64,000 nucleotides of DNA, taken from NCBI GenBank assembly GCA_018401555.1, contig JAGYKP010000091.1:52656-116655 (forward strand), read 5' to 3'. Shown here piece after piece: positions 28,728-40,459 of this stretch (within the stretch, counting starts at the first letter, position 1; each line of letters starts with the position of its first letter). The position numbers were made by a program, and so were the translations under genes. The notes below the pieces were generated by a model. That model worked only from the letters and a program-made list of their open reading frames with translations, was not told where the DNA came from and did not search any database. This DNA is from Halomonas sp. GTDB taxonomy: Bacteria; Pseudomonadota; Gammaproteobacteria; Pseudomonadales; Halomonadaceae.

Positions 28728-29468
28728 ATGCTCGGCCAACTTCCCGAGGGCTTCACCGCCCTGATTACCGGCGCCGGGGGCGGCATCGGTGCTGCCGTGG
28801 TGGACGCCCTGCTGGCGAGCCCGAGGCCCGGCCGCGTGATTGCCGTCAGCCGCCAGCCGATAAGCCGCAACGACGGGCGTTTCGAGGGCCTGGCGCTGGA
28901 TCTCGCCACGCCGGAGGGACGCGCGGCCCTGGCACACCATCTCGATGGTCGCCCCCTGCACCTGCTGTTCAATGCCATCGGCCTGCTCCACGACGAGGCG
29001 CAGGGGATCCATCCGGAGAAGCGCCTCGATGACCTCGACCCACAGGCGCTGGCGCACCTGTTCGAGATCAACGCCACCCTGCCGGCGATGTTGCTCCAGG
29101 CACTGCAGCCCGCCCTGAAGGGAAGCCACCCCGCGCTGGTGGCCAGCCTGTCGGCACGGGTGGGCTCCATCGGGGACAATCGCCTGGGCGGCTGGTACGG
29201 CTATCGCGCCAGCAAGGCGGCCCATAACATGCTGATGAAGACTGCCGCGGTTGAGTTGCGCCGACTCAACCCTGGCCTCAGGGTGGTCTGCCTGCATCCG
29301 GGCACCACCGCTACCGGCCTCTCCCGCCCCTTCCAGGCACGGGTTCCCGAGGACAAGCTGTTCTCCCCGGCCTTCGTCGCCGAGCGGCTGCTCGCCGTGC
29401 TCGGCGAACGCACCCCCGAAGAGAGCGGCAGCTTCTACGACTGGGCTGGCGAGCCGGTCGCCTGGTAG
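28728..29468 (+). CDS. Short-chain dehydrogenase/reductase
   Basis: A 246-residue SDR. The cofactor loop [15 protein letters not shown] is near residue 13, NAIGLLHDE replaces the NNAG motif, and the active site is [13 protein letters not shown] with [12 protein letters not shown] (Tyr and Lys three residues apart). The end, [18 protein letters not shown], is typical of the CsgA/carbonyl-reductase-like subgroup. Substrate unknown. ATG 28728 follows AAGGAGA; divergent from gltX. Confidence 0.9.
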   Translation: MLGQLPEGFTALITGAGGGIGAAVVDALLASPRPGRVIAVSRQPISRNDGRFEGLALDLATPEGRAALAHHLDGRPLHLLFNAIGLLHDEAQGIHPEKRLDDLDPQALAHLFEINATLPAMLLQALQPALKGSHPALVASLSARVGSIGDNRLGGWYGYRASKAAHNMLMKTAAVELRRLNPGLRVVCLHPGTTATGLSRPFQARVPEDKLFSPAFVAERLLAVLGERTPEESGSFYDWAGEPVAW

Positions 29469-29574
29469 TCCACGCTGATGCAGCGTTGGCTGCGCGCTAT
29501 TGCACAGGCCACGGTGATCGCAGATCATCGCGGGTCATCACAACAACCCCATGACAGTCGACAGGATGGAGACA

Positions 29575-30175
29575 TGCACCTACTAGGCCCGCGGATCAAG
29601 GCGCTGCGTGAGGAAGCCAAGCTCAACAAGGCCGCCCTGGCTCGCCGGGTGGGCGTCTCGGACGTGACCATTTCCTACTGGGAGTCCGGGGCCATCCGAG
29701 GAGCGCCGCGAGCGCCTGGCCGTTCTGGCGCTGCCCTGGGTGCCCGCTCTCCCGCCTGCTGGAGGGTGACCGGCAGCAACCGCGCCGCGCCGCTCACCTG
29801 CGGCGACACCACGGCCCCGGTGGCGATCGCTCACGCCGGACGCATCGACCTGCCCTTCGAGCTGGTGCCCGAGCTAGAGTGGGAGGGCGACTGCTTCCCC
29901 GTCACCCCGGCCCTCTGACGACGGCACCTTCGACTATCTCGCCCCCGGCGACCTGGTCGCCATGGCGCCCACCGATATCTTCCGCCGCGCAGGGCTCTAC
30001 CTGATCCAGCAGGAGGGCGAGCACCGCGTGCGTCATGTTACCCAGGCAGCAAATGGCGCCCTTGCGCTCGCCGAAGCCGCCGCCGCTTGCGCAGCGCCCC
30101 ACGGGCTACACTAGCGACACCCTGCTGCTGGGCAAGCTGCTGGCACGCTGGCAGCCCGGCCTGTTACAGACATGA
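29575..30175 (+). pseudogene. XRE-family (Cro/CI) regulator with S24-like tail, heavily frameshifted
   Basis: An N-terminal helix-turn-helix is clear (LGPRIKALREEAKLNKAALA, RRVGVSDVTISYWESG). After GAI the frame changes more than once: pieces such as EERRERLAVLA, CPLSRLLEGDRQ, then FELVPELEWEGDCF and finally YLAPGDLVAMAPTD, FRRAGLYLIQQEGEHRVRHV and LLGKLLARWQPGLLQT lie in different frames. Together they fit a 200-residue phage-repressor-like protein with a degenerate S24/LexA-type domain. The start follows an AGGATGG site. It could be a true relic, but the local error rate elsewhere makes sequencing error just as likely. Confidence 0.6.
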
Positions 30176-30204
30176 CCGGCTGGCGGCGCCCTCCCGGCGC
30201 GCGC

Positions 30205-30806
30205 CTACTCGACTCGTAGCACTTCCACTCGGTCATGGGTTCGTCGCGTCTCGCTGCCCACCAGGAAACGCTGGCTGTAGCTGGCCACCTGCCCCAGGCC
30301 ATGCCGGGACTGCTGCACCAGGGGACCGCTGAGGTGCTCGTTCTCCTCGCCCAGGCGGTCACGCACCGAACGCGGCTGAACGCTGCCCTCCTGCACATCG
30401 ACCGTGACGCGATGAAGAAGCCGCGCATACCGCTGGGGCCCGCTGCCGGGGCCGAGGGGGCCCGCTTCGAACCCACCCGCCTCCACCGACACGCGCTCGC
30501 GCCAGCGCACCCCGCTGAGTTCTCGCTCGACGATGACCTGCAGGCGGGTCGCCTCGGGCAGGTTGGTCTCACCCTCCACCGTCAGGCGCCGGTCGCTGCC
30601 CAGGCGGGAGGTGATCTCGATTGCCACCGGCTGGTCGAAGGGCGGCACCTCGGGTGCCGGGGGCTCAGGGGCAGCCGCCGGCTCGAGAGTCTCGGCGGTG
30701 GGCTCGTCTCGGCAGGCCTGCTCGCCGCCTGCTCCTCACCACCACTGCAGCCGGCCAGCATCACCATCAGCAAGCCTGCTGCCATTGCTCGATACCACGC
30801 CCTCAT
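30205..30806 (-). CDS. Hypothetical lipoprotein (frameshifted as sequenced)
   Basis: The first 20 residues are a lipoprotein signal ending in the lipobox LAGC (MRAWYRAMAAGLLMVMLAGC). The frame changes near 30712 (one base missing) after ASRPAE and continues with EPTAETLEPAAAP and VPPFDQPVAIEITSRLGSDR, followed by beta-rich sequence to RVEVLRVE. About 200 residues. The proline/alanine linker and beta-rich remainder suggest an outer-membrane-anchored envelope protein; I recognise no family. Confidence 0.62.
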
Positions 30807-30871
30807 GCACGCCTCCCGCCCAGTCGATGACAGGCCAGACTAACACCTTTGCCGGCTCCGGGCGCCTGCAC

Positions 30872-31195
30872 TCAGGCCGGCTCGGCGCAGTCGCGACATA
30901 GCGTGGTATAGGGCACCGCCGCCAGACGGCGAGCATCGATGGGCTCTCCGCAGCGTTCGCAGAGATCACCCTCACCATCGCCGATGCGCTTGAGGGCGTG
31001 CATCACCTGACGAAGCTCGTCCTCGACCTCCTGCTGCAGGGCCTCGACCACTTCATCGTTCTGCAACTCGATGGACTGGTCCTCCATGTCCTTGTCCAGT
31101 GGACCACCCCGCTGCTCCTTGTGGGCCTTGTAGCGGTCGAAACGGTCGATCAGCTCGTCGCGCAACGCTTCCAGCTCCTGCCTGCGATCGGTCAT
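30872..31195 (-). CDS. TraR/DksA-type zinc-finger protein
   Basis: A 107-residue protein with a long N-terminal coiled coil (about residues 1-70) and a C-terminal C4 zinc finger, CERCGEPID ... LCRDC. It is shorter than DksA (about 150) and its coiled-coil tip carries KDMEDQSIELQNDEV, a DxxDxA-type tip in altered form. Such proteins enter the RNA polymerase secondary channel; whether this one responds to ppGpp is unknown. ATG 31195 with AGGCGAGG upstream. Confidence 0.87.
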   Translation of the reverse strand: MTDRRQELEALRDELIDRFDRYKAHKEQRGGPLDKDMEDQSIELQNDEVVEALQQEVEDELRQVMHALKRIGDGEGDLCERCGEPIDARRLAAVPYTTLCRDCAEPA

Positions 31196-31288
31196 GACCT
31201 CGCCTCCTGTGATGGCCGGCAGCGCCGATGGGGACCGCCCGGCTTCCTTCTAGATAGCACATCGCGCCCTGAGCCAGGGTGATCAGGG

Positions 31289-31527
31289 TCAAGCCACGCC
31301 CAGGGCACCATAGCCCGCCTGGGTCAGGCTGATACGCTCTGGCTCGTCGCGACCGCGTGTGCGGTCGACGGCAAGCAGCCCCCTGGCCTCCAGGCTGTCG
31401 ATGTCCTCCAGCACCTCCTCCAGCAGGCTGTCCTCGCCGGGGTGGCCGAAGGGAGAGGCCAGTGCCCGCCGTGCTGCAGCACGCGGGCCAGCAGCTCCAT
31501 CTGGTGCTCGGTGAGATCGCCGCTCAT
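31289..31527 (-). CDS. Small hypothetical protein, winged-helix-like (frameshifted as sequenced)
   Basis: Starts MSGDLTEHQMELLARVLQHG at 31527. One base is missing near 31465, after which the next frame gives ALASPFGHPGEDSLLEEVL and DIDSLEARGLLAVDRTRGR, ending SLTQAGYGALGVA. The pattern of a helix, then RGLLAVDR and LTQAGY, resembles the recognition part of a small winged-helix domain such as MarR/PadR, but at about 79 residues it is short. Function unknown. Confidence 0.5.
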
Positions 31528-31813
31528 GTTCTGCCGCTCCTGATGATGGGTGTCGATCAGTATGGACGATTGACGCCAGGTTGGGCCGCGGCCGTCTCAA
31601 CTGGACGCCGGGATAATGGCAACATTACACAAGTCATTGACGCCGGCCTCCACACATGACACCGTGGCATCAGTTGGTTAGCAAGTTGCATATCGTCAGT
31701 AGTAGTCGAATCCTTTCGGTTGTCTGGTTATGTCCCCCTTGTTTGACCCTCTGGCACTCGGGGCTTCACCCGACAATTCGTAAATGCGCGTCTCGCGCAA
31801 AAGGAGACACACT
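31528..31813 (+). promoter_or_regulatory. Leader region of the cold-shock gene
   Basis: A 286-bp stretch without a supportable gene. From about 31680 it becomes AT-richer and runs to the AAGGAG ribosome site, as expected for the long 5' leader of cspA-type genes. A TTGACC at 31743 could be a -35 element but I see no convincing -10. Confidence 0.35.
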
Positions 31814-32017
31814 ATGTCTACTGGCACAGTCAAGTGGTTCAACGACGCAAAAGGCTTCGGCTTCATCACCCAGGCCGACGGTGGCGATGACCTTTTCGCC
31901 CACTTCTCCGAGATCAAGGCAGACGGCTTCAAGTCGCTCCAGGACGGCCAGCAGGTCTCCTTCGATGTCGTTCAGGGCCAGAAGGGCCTGCAGGCTTCGA
32001 ATATCGAAGTCATCTGA
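31814..32017 (+). CDS. Cold-shock protein (CspA family)
   Basis: A 67-residue single cold-shock domain, nucleic-acid chaperone. RNP1 KGFGFI and RNP2 DLFAHFSEI are present with the opening [14 protein letters not shown] 31814 follows AAGGAGA; an upstream in-frame start at 31784 is not needed. Which Csp paralogue this is cannot be said. Confidence 0.95.
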   Translation: MSTGTVKWFNDAKGFGFITQADGGDDLFAHFSEIKADGFKSLQDGQQVSFDVVQGQKGLQASNIEVI

Positions 32018-32057
32018 TCGCCGATCAGACAGACCTGTCGCGTCGCAAGACGCCGAG

Positions 32058-32090
32058 CACCAAGGCCCGCTGATGCGGGCCTTGGTGTTT
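32058..32090 (+). terminator. Rho-independent terminator of the cold-shock gene
   Basis: A 13-bp perfect stem (CACCAAGGCCCGC / GCGGGCCTTGGTG) with a TGAT loop followed by TTT, 41 bp after the stop. Confidence 0.88.
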
Positions 32091-32214
32091 CTGCGTGTCG
32101 AGTCGTCCCTGCCCGCCACGGGCCCTGAAGCCTGACGGTACCCCCGCACGTCCCATTGGCCAGAAATTGACCGGTCCTGATAGAATACCCGCCTTCCCGA
32201 CCGACACCCCCGTG

Positions 32215-33217
<1,003 letters not shown>

Positions 33218-33223
33218 GGCCAC

Positions 33224-34256
33224 TCAGTAGAGCGGGTCGGGCGGCGGCTCCAGGCTGGAGTGAAAGTCCTCGATGGCGCTCTCCGCCTCCTCGATGGCAT
33301 CGAAGCGCGCGATATGGAACAGCGCCTCGCCCTCGTTGGCCAGCGGCAAGCGACTCATGCCGATGACGATGCCGTCGGCCATGGCATGCACCTCCCCTTC
33401 CGCGTTACCGAAGGGATCCGCCACCCGGCCCAGCACGTCGCCCTTGGCCACCCGGGCGCCCAGGCGCACCTTGGGGCGCAGGATGCCGTCGATCGGCGCC
33501 CGTGCCCAGCTCGAGCCATTGGCCACCTCGGCGGCCGGCGGATCGCGGCGACGCCGCTCGCCGGCCAGCATGCCCAGGCGGCGCATCACCCGCAGAACCC
33601 CGCGCACGCCGGGGGTGATCGCCCACTCGTCGAAGCGCAACGCCTCGCCGGCCTCGTAGGTCAGCACCGGGATCCCGCGATTCTGGGCATAGTGGCGCAA
33701 GCTGCCCTCGCGCAGCTCGGCGTTGAGGATCACTGGTGCACCGAAGGCGTTGGCCATGCGTTCGGTCTCGCCGCCGGGCACCAGCTGGGCGCGGATCTGG
33801 GGCAGGTTGGTGCGGTGGATCGCGCCGGTGTGGAGGTCGATGATATGCGTGGCCTGATCGACGATCGCCTCGCGGAACAGTGATGCCATGCGCCCTCCCA
33901 GCGAACCCGATTCGCTGCCCGGGAAGCAGCGGTTGAGATCGCGCCGGTCGGGCAGGTAGCGACTGTGCTGCACGAAACCGAAGACGTTCACGATGGGGGC
34001 AGCGATCAAGGTACCGCGCAACCCCTGGAGCTGCTTCGAGCGTAGCAGACGCCTCACGATTTCCACGCTGTTGATCTCGTCACCGTGGATGCCTCCGCAG
34101 ACCAGCAGGGTCGGCCCCGCCTGGCGGCCGTGGACCACCTCCACCGGAATGGAGAGTGGTGCATGGGTATACAGGCGTGCGGCGGGCACATCGATCTGGA
34201 GTGCGGCTGCCGGCGGCAATCCTGACACCGGCGAGGTCGAAGGGGGCTCTGGCCAT
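33224..34256 (-). CDS. Succinylglutamate desuccinylase/aspartoacylase family protein (frameshifted near start)
   Basis: A zinc carboxypeptidase-fold deacylase of about 343 residues. Zinc ligands are in CGGIHGDEINSVE and IIDLHTGAIHR; the C-terminal part (RPKVRLGARVAKGDVLGRV) is a lipoyl-like beta-barrel found in this subfamily. Start at the ATG 34256 (MARAPFDLAGVRIAAG) behind AGGAG; one extra base near 34212 shifts the frame before LQIDVPAARLYTHAPL. The open frame upstream to 34450 is therefore not part of the protein. Substrate not known; many homologues sit near ATP-grasp or osmolyte genes, but not here. Confidence 0.87.
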
Positions 34257-34426
34257 CGGGCGCTCCTGAGGCAATCATTCACCTGATTCTTATACGCCTC
34301 GCATAGGATATTGGCGAGCCCATGGAACTGCCGTAGCCACCGCGCCCCTTGGCGGCCCGGTACTCGGGGAGCTGTCGCCGGAACAGCCTCGAGGGTCACC
34401 GCCCGCATTGACGGCCATCCCAAGCA

Positions 34427-34442
34427 TACATTCGTGCATGTA
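34427..34442. promoter_or_regulatory. AcrR-like operator upstream of the TetR gene
   Basis: TACATTCGTGCATGTA: inverted TACAT/ATGTA half-sites, core ACATTCGTGCATGT, close to the E. coli AcrR site core ACATTTGTGAATGT (recalled). A TAGAAT -10-like box follows at 34461. Similar sites precede the efflux genes at 40463 and 42009. Confidence 0.65.
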
Positions 34443-34497
34443 AAATGCACGGGGATCGGGTAGAATGGAAGCCTGTTATCCTAATGAGATTCTGCCC

Positions 34498-35112
34498 ATG
34501 GCCAGACGCACCAAGGCCGAGGCCGCCGCCACCCGCGAGGCCCTGCTCGACGCCGCCGAGGAGGTCTTCCTCGACAAGGGCGTCGCCCGGACCTCCCTCG
34601 AGCAGATCGCCCGCCACGCCGGCATGACCCGCGGTGCCGTCTACTGGCACTTCCGTAACAAGGCCGACCTCTTCCAGGCCATGCTCGGCCGGGTGCGTAT
34701 GCCGTTCCAGGAGCTGGTCGCGGAGATCGGTGATCCGAGCCTGGTGGAGCGTCCCCTGGAGGCCATTCGACTGGCCGTCCTGAAGGGCTTCGAGCGCCTG
34801 GAGCAGCCCCACTACCGGCGTGTCCACGCCATCCTGATCCACCACTGCGAAGTGTTCGGCGATATCGACCCACTGGCCATGCAGAACGAGATGGCAGACG
34901 AGGCCTGCGGCGCCCTGGCCGACTATTTCGGCTGCGCTGCCCGCCTGGGCCAGCTGCGCGAGGACCTTTCTCCCGCCATCGCCGCCGAGCTGATGCAGGC
35001 GATGCTCGGCGGGCTCTTCCACGACTGGCTGCGCAACCACGAGCGCTTCTCGCTGATGGCCAAGGGCCGCGAGCTGGTGGATACCCAGCTTGCCCTGATG
35101 CGCCGCGCCTAG
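34498..35112 (+). CDS. TetR-family repressor, AcrR/TtgR type
   Basis: A 204-residue regulator. The helix-turn-helix is ARTSLEQIARHAGMTRGAVY followed by WHFRNKADLF, the signature of AcrR/TtgR-like efflux repressors. The C-terminal ligand domain has AMLGGLFHDWL near its end. I chose ATG 34498 (MARRTKAEAAATREALL), where family similarity starts. It lies at the same locus as an RND pump, adaptor and TolC-like channel, and related palindromes precede all three, so it probably represses the pump in response to lipophilic compounds. Confidence 0.9.
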   Translation: MARRTKAEAAATREALLDAAEEVFLDKGVARTSLEQIARHAGMTRGAVYWHFRNKADLFQAMLGRVRMPFQELVAEIGDPSLVERPLEAIRLAVLKGFERLEQPHYRRVHAILIHHCEVFGDIDPLAMQNEMADEACGALADYFGCAARLGQLREDLSPAIAAELMQAMLGGLFHDWLRNHERFSLMAKGRELVDTQLALMRRA

Positions 35113-35116
35113 CGAC

Positions 35117-35794
35117 TCAGCCCCGAGAGGCGGTGGCAGCGTGATCCCCGCCGAGACGCAGGCGATGGAGGTGGGCCCGCGCTTCACGAAACTCCTGGGC
35201 GTCGACGCTGCGATAGGTATCCTCCTCCGCCACGTACTTCACCAGCACCCGGTGTTCGCCGACGCGAGGCATGCTGTCTTCCTTGCCGTGCAGGCGCACC
35301 TCGTGCTGCGGATCATCGACCAGGGTGGCACGCGTCCACCCCTCGCCATCCGGCTCGGCCAGCACCTCGACATGCTCGCCCAGCAGGCAGCGCTGGTGAC
35401 CGAGCAGGTGGCGATGAAACCAGCGGCGCATCGAACCGCAAAGCGCCGCGGCCAGCGGTGAGGCGATGGCGAAGGCACCCCACAGCACCGCCACGCCCAG
35501 CGGCACCCGCAACAGCCCCAGATCCAGCCAGCGCAAGCCGAGCAACTCCACCGCCAGGGTGATGGCCGCGGCCAGCAGCAGCAGCACCGAGAGCGAAAAC
35601 GAGGCCGGCACCCCGGCGAAGCCCAGGGCGACCAGCGAGCTGGCCAGGTAGTCCCCCTTCAGGCTGTCGTGCTCGAACAGTTCCAGCGGCGCCAGGCGCA
35701 GCGCCACCAGCACCCAGTAGAGCAGTACCAGCGGCATCAGCACGCTGAACACCACCACCGGAAAACTCAGCGCAATCTCCATGACGAACTGCAT
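35117..35794 (-). CDS. Membrane protein with C-terminal OB-like domain (YqiJ/NfeD-like layout)
   Basis: 225 residues. Hydrophobic segments occur at about 7-30, 55-85 and 90-115, followed by a soluble part with HLLGHQRCLLGEHVEVLAEP and beta-rich ATLVDDPQHEVRLHG ... EHRVLVKYVAEEDTYRSVD. A few membrane helices then an OB-fold is the layout of YqiJ and NfeD-like proteins, which act with flotillins, but no flotillin gene adjoins. ATG 35794 follows GAGGAGG; the 35827 start is less likely. Convergent with tetR, 4 bp between the stops. Confidence 0.55.
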   Translation of the reverse strand: MQFVMEIALSFPVVVFSVLMPLVLLYWVLVALRLAPLELFEHDSLKGDYLASSLVALGFAGVPASFSLSVLLLLAAAITLAVELLGLRWLDLGLLRVPLGVAVLWGAFAIASPLAAALCGSMRRWFHRHLLGHQRCLLGEHVEVLAEPDGEGWTRATLVDDPQHEVRLHGKEDSMPRVGEHRVLVKYVAEEDTYRSVDAQEFREARAHLHRLRLGGDHAATASRG

Positions 35795-35924
35795 GGCTAC
35801 CTCCTCGCGGTAATGCTTAGCCGACAAATCAATCCCTGCCGATCACTATAGCCCATCGCGCTGCTCGGGGGGCCGGTACCCCCATGACCGGGATCATGAC
35901 AGCAAGGGAATTTCCTGAAAGACA

Positions 35925-35950
35925 AGGGGCGCCTCATGGGAGGCGCCCCT
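35925..35950 (-). terminator. Terminator of the RND efflux operon
   Basis: A 10-bp stem (AGGGGCGCCT / AGGCGCCCCT) with a six-base loop, 25 bp beyond the pump stop, followed on the minus strand by TGTCTTTC. Confidence 0.78.
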
Positions 35951-35975
35951 GGGGGTTGGCCGAATCCTTACAGGA

Positions 35976-38900
35976 TTAGCCCTGTTCGGACGCCGCGGCC
36001 TCACGCTGCGCATCCTTGCCGCGCATCTTGCGTCCCAGCCAGTCGGAGATCGAGGCGATCATGGCGTAGAAGCTGGGGATGAAGAAGCTGCCCAGCACGG
36101 CCACCGACCCCATGCCCACCGCCACCGTGGTACCGATATGGTGGCTGCTGACGTCACTCGCCCCGCTGGCCAGAGCCAGCGGCAGGGTGCCGAAGATAAA
36201 CGCCAGCGAGGTCATCACGATGGGTCGGAAGCGCAGCTCCGCCGCGCTGATGGCCGCCTCGCGGATCGTCTTGCCCAGCTCCTTGCGCTGCAGCTCGGCG
36301 AACTCGACGATCAGGATGGCGTTCTTGGCCGCCAGGCCCACCACCACCAGCATGCCGATTTCCACGTAGACGCTGGTATCCAGCCCGCGCATCACGATGC
36401 CGCCGATGCCGCCCAGGAAGGCGAAGGGCGTGGCGGTCAGTACCGCCAGCGGCAGCGACCAGCTCTCGTACTGGGCGGCGAGGATCAGGAACACCATCAG
36501 CAGACCGAAGACGATCGCCAGGGCGGCGGTGCTGCCCACCTCGCTCTCCTGATAGGCGGTACCGGTCCAGCCCATGCCCCAGTTGTTGCCGAGCTCCTCC
36601 GCGACGATCTCCTCCATGGCGGTGATCGCCTCGCCGGAGCTGAACCCCGGTGCCGGGCCGCCCTGGAACTGGGCCCCCAGATAGACACCGAAGCGCGACA
36701 CCACCGCCGGCTTGGCCTGGCGCTCCAGGGTCACGAACTCCGAGAGCGGGATGCGCTCACCGTTGCCGCCGCGCACATAGACCTTGCTCATGTCATCCGG
36801 CGTCCTGCGGAACTCGTCCTCGTTCTGCAGGTAGACCTGGAAGTTGCGGTTCTGGTAGCTGAAGTAGTTGACGAAGCCGTTGCCGAAGGTATTCGCCAGG
36901 GTGGCATTGAGATCCTGCAGCGCCACGCCGTAGCTGAGCGCCTTCTGCTGGTCGATCTCGGCCCGGTAGCCCGGCACGTTGACGTTGAAGGTGGTGAACA
37001 CCCGCTGCAGGGCAGGATGCTCGCCCGCCGCCTGCATCACCTTCAGCGAGGCCTGGAAGAGCTCTTCCGAACTCGCCCCCTCGAAGGACTGCAGGTAGCC
37101 AGTGAAACCGCCGGTGGTGGAGAGCCCCATGATCGGCGGCACGTTGAAGGCCATGGCCGAGCCTCCGGGGATCTGCGCCCCCAGCTGCATGATCTTGCCC
37201 ACCAGTTGATCGGCGGTCAGCTCGCGCTCAGCCCAGGGCAGCATGTTGATGAACATGACGCCGCGGGCAGAGTTGACCGCACTGGAGAGGATATCGTAGC
37301 CCGCCACGGCGGAGCTGAACTCGACCCCCTCGATCTCCTCGATCCGGGAGCTCAGCTCGTCCATGTAGGCGCGAGTCCGGTCCAGCGAGGCGGAATCGGG
37401 CAACTGTATGCTGGCCAGCACCACGCCCTGGTCGGTTTCCGGCACCAGGGTCGAGGGGGTGGTCTGGTAGAGCCACCAGGAGCCGCCGACCACCAGGCCG
37501 GTGAGCAGCAGCGCCAGCCCCCAGAAGCGCACCAGCGCCCTGACCACCCACATGTAGGCCGCGGTGATCGCGGCGAACAGGCTGTCGAACAGGCGCAGCG
37601 GGGTGTTCACGGCGCGCATCAGCTTCGACTCGCTCAGCTGCGGCTTGTGCTTGATGAATACCGCCGAGAGCGCCGGGGTGAAGGTCAGCGCCATCAACGC
37701 CGAGAAGGCCACCGAGATCGCCACCGTCAGCGCGAACTGCTGGTAGATCTGCCCCGTGAAGCCGCCCAGGAAGGCCACCGGCACGAACACCGCGGAGAGG
37801 ATCAGCGAAGTGGCGATGACCGGGCCGCCGACCTCCTTCATGGCACGGATGGTGGCATCCCGCACCGATATCGACTCGTCCTCGGCGAGCACCCGCTCGA
37901 CGTTTTCCACCACCAGTATGGCGTCGTCCACCACGATGCCGATGGAGAGCACCAGGGCGAACAGCGTCAGCAGGTTGATCGAGAAGCCGAACATGTAGAA
38001 GCCGGCGAAGGTGGCCAGCACCGAGACCGGCACCACCGACATGGCGATCACCGTGAAGCGCCAGTTCTGCAGGAAGATGAACAGGATGACGATGACGATC
38101 AGGAACGCCTCGACGAACACCTTGGTCACGGTGTCGACGGAGGCCCCGATGAACAGGGTGGTGTCGTAGGGCACCACGTACTCGAGTCCCGGCGGGAAGC
38201 GCTCCTCCAGCTCGGCCATGGTGTCGTGGACCGTCTGGGCGGTCTCCAGGGCGTTGGCGCCGGGTTGCTGGTTGATGATGATCGGCGTCATGGTGGCGCC
38301 GTTGAGCTTGGCGCCTACTCCGTAGAATGACGCCCCCAGCTCGATGCGCGCCACGTCCTGCAGACGCAGCGACGAGCCGTCGGGGTTGGTACGCAGGAAG
38401 ATCTCGCGGAAGTCGTCGACGTTGTTGAGACGACCACCGGCAGTGATGGTGTAGGTGAAGGCGCGCGGCTCGCTCTGGGGCGTACTGGCCAGGCTGCCGG
38501 CCGGCACCTCGGTGTTCTGGGCGCGGATCGCGGCCGCCACCTCGGTGGGCGTGAGGTCGTACTGGGCCAGCTTGTCCGGGTCCATCCAGATGCGCATGGC
38601 GAACTCGCCGCCCCCAGCACCTCGGCCTCACCCACGCCGGGAACCTGGCGCAGCTCGTCGAGGATGTTGAGGGTGGCGTAGTTCTGCATGTAGACGTTGT
38701 CGTAGTCACCTTCCGGCGAGATCAGCGCGACCAGCATCAGGATCGAGCTGGAGCGCAGCTCCACGGTCACGCCCTGGGCCTGTACCTGCTCGGGCAGCTG
38801 TGACAGTGCCCCCTGCACCCGGTTGTTGACGTTGATGGTGTTGATATCGCCATCGGTGCCGATATCGAAGGCCACGCTGAGACTCATCATGCCGTTGTCG

Positions 38901-39154
38901 GCGCTGGTCGAGGTCATGTAGAGCATGTCCTCGACGCCGTTGATGGCCTCGGCCAGGGGCGCTGCCACCGTCTGGGCCACCGTCTCGGCGTCGGCGCCGG
39001 GGAACTGGGCGGTCACCGAGACGGTGGGGGGCACCACGCTGGGATACTGCTCGATGGGCAGCACGCGCATGCTGGCCACCCCGACCACCGTCAGGATGAT
39101 CGCCAGTACCGTGGCGAAGATCGGCCGCTTGATGAAGAAGTTGGAGAAGCTCAT
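35976..39154 (-). CDS. RND multidrug efflux permease, HAE1/AcrB-MexB type (one frameshift)
   Basis: An inner-membrane proton antiporter of about 1,059 residues that forms the pump trimer. The start MSFSNFFIKRPIFATVLAII is classic. TM4 has IGIVVDDAILVVENVER with the proton-relay aspartates, then VFVPVAFLGGFTGQIYQQFA, and the second half has GLAAKNAILIVEFA and FRPIVMTSLAFIFGTLPLA. One base is missing near 38607, inside the porter domain, between EVLGA and GEFAMRIWMDPDKL. The ATG overlaps the adaptor stop (ATGA). The C-terminal tail is charged. It belongs to the drug-type HAE1 family rather than the heavy-metal family. Confidence 0.95.
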
Positions 39155-40421
39155 GAGGCGTCGTCCTCAGCGCCCTCCGCGGGTGCCCCGACTCGGCCTC
39201 GGCCGCCGCTTCCACTTCCTCCTGCTCGGCCTGGCGTTCCTGCTCCTCGACCTCCTCGACGATCTCGCCGGCCTCGCCATCGAAGGGCTGCGGGTCGATG
39301 GTCACCCCCGGTTCGATGCCGGCGAGGTCGCCGACGATCACGCGCTCGCCCGGCTCGACGCCGTCACGCAGGATTTGCCAGGGGCCGGCCACCTCGCCCA
39401 GGCCGACCGGACGGGCACGGGCCACGTTGTCCTCGTCGAGGACAAACACCTGAGGCCCCATCAGGCCCTGGCCGACGGCGATCTCCGGCACCGCCAGCAC
39501 CTCGAAGCGCTTGAGTCCCTCGAGCCCGACACGCACGAACTGGCCGGGCAGCACTCGCCCCTCGGGGTTGGTAAAGGTGGCACTGGCCTGCACCGTACTG
39601 GTGCCCTCCTCCACGCGGGAGCCGAGGAAGTCCAGGCGCCCCTCGAGACGCTCACCTTCGCCGCCATTCAGGCCGGGAACCTGCAGCACGGCACGAATCT
39701 CCTCGACGGCATCGGCACTGCTCAGTTGGCGGCGCAGCTCGAAGGCATCACGCTGGGGAAGCTGGAAGCGCACCTCGAGCGGGTCGAGTGGCGTGATGGT
39801 GGCAAGCTCGGTGCCGTTGCTCACCAGGTTACCGACGTTGACCCGGCTGAGGCTGATCATCCCCCCGACTGGCGCGGCGACCTCGGCATAGTCGAGGTCG
39901 ATACGCGCACTGGCCAGCGCCGCCTCGGCCTGGGCCACGGCCGCGCGTGCCACGCCCAGCTCCGAGCGCGCCTGGTCATACTGCTGACGACTCACCGAGT
40001 TCTGGCTGAGCAGGCGCTCGAAGCGGCTGGCATCACGCTGGGCGCGCTCCAGCTCGGCGCGGGCGCTCTGCAGGTCGGCCTCACGCTGGTTGACCACCGC
40101 CTGGTAGACGTCCGGCTCGATGGAGTAGAGCACCTGCCCCTCCTCCACCATCTCGCCGGGTTCGAAGTGTCGCTGCTCCAGGGTACCGGTGACGCGTGCC
40201 ACCAGCGTCACCTCGTCATCGCTGCGCAGCAGCGAGGGGTAGGAACGCTCCAGGGCGATATCCTGGCGGGACAGCTCGGCCACCTCCACCGGGTGCGGCG
40301 GCTTCTCCTGCCCGCCCTGCTGGGCCTGCTGAGGGGCCTCGTCCTGGCCACAGGCGGCCAGCAAAAGACCAGCGGCCAGGACGAGAAGGCCCGCCCGGCC
40401 GAGTCGATATGCGGTTTTCAT
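39151..40421 (-). CDS. RND efflux periplasmic adaptor (membrane fusion protein, lipoprotein; one frameshift)
   Basis: AcrA/MexA-type adaptor of about 423 residues. The signal peptide ends in the lipobox LLLAACGQ. Then come the barrel-sandwich hybrid halves (VTLVARVTGTLEQRHFEPGE ... DYAEVAAPVGGMISLSRVN), an alpha-hairpin (residues about 100-165), a beta-barrel and the membrane-proximal domain. The C-terminus is unusually acidic (EEVEEQERQAEQEEVEAAAE). Near 39188 a run of four G should be five: the proper frame then ends at the TGA 39151-39153 that overlaps the pump ATG. Without this the frame runs on into the pump gene. Confidence 0.93.
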
Positions 40422-40459
40422 GTGCGTGGGGTTCCCGTTATGACGTCAAGGTGAAACGA

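Noticed and set aside
27113..29179. gltX extended by about 180 codons at its N-terminus
   Set aside because: The extension overlaps the divergent SDR gene, is Arg/Ser/Pro-rich and has no similarity to synthetases.
36138..38330. A 730-codon plus-strand open frame inside the RND pump gene
   Set aside because: Mirror frame of the pump gene, His/Gln/Arg-rich with no domains or ribosome site; the minus-strand pump is unmistakable.
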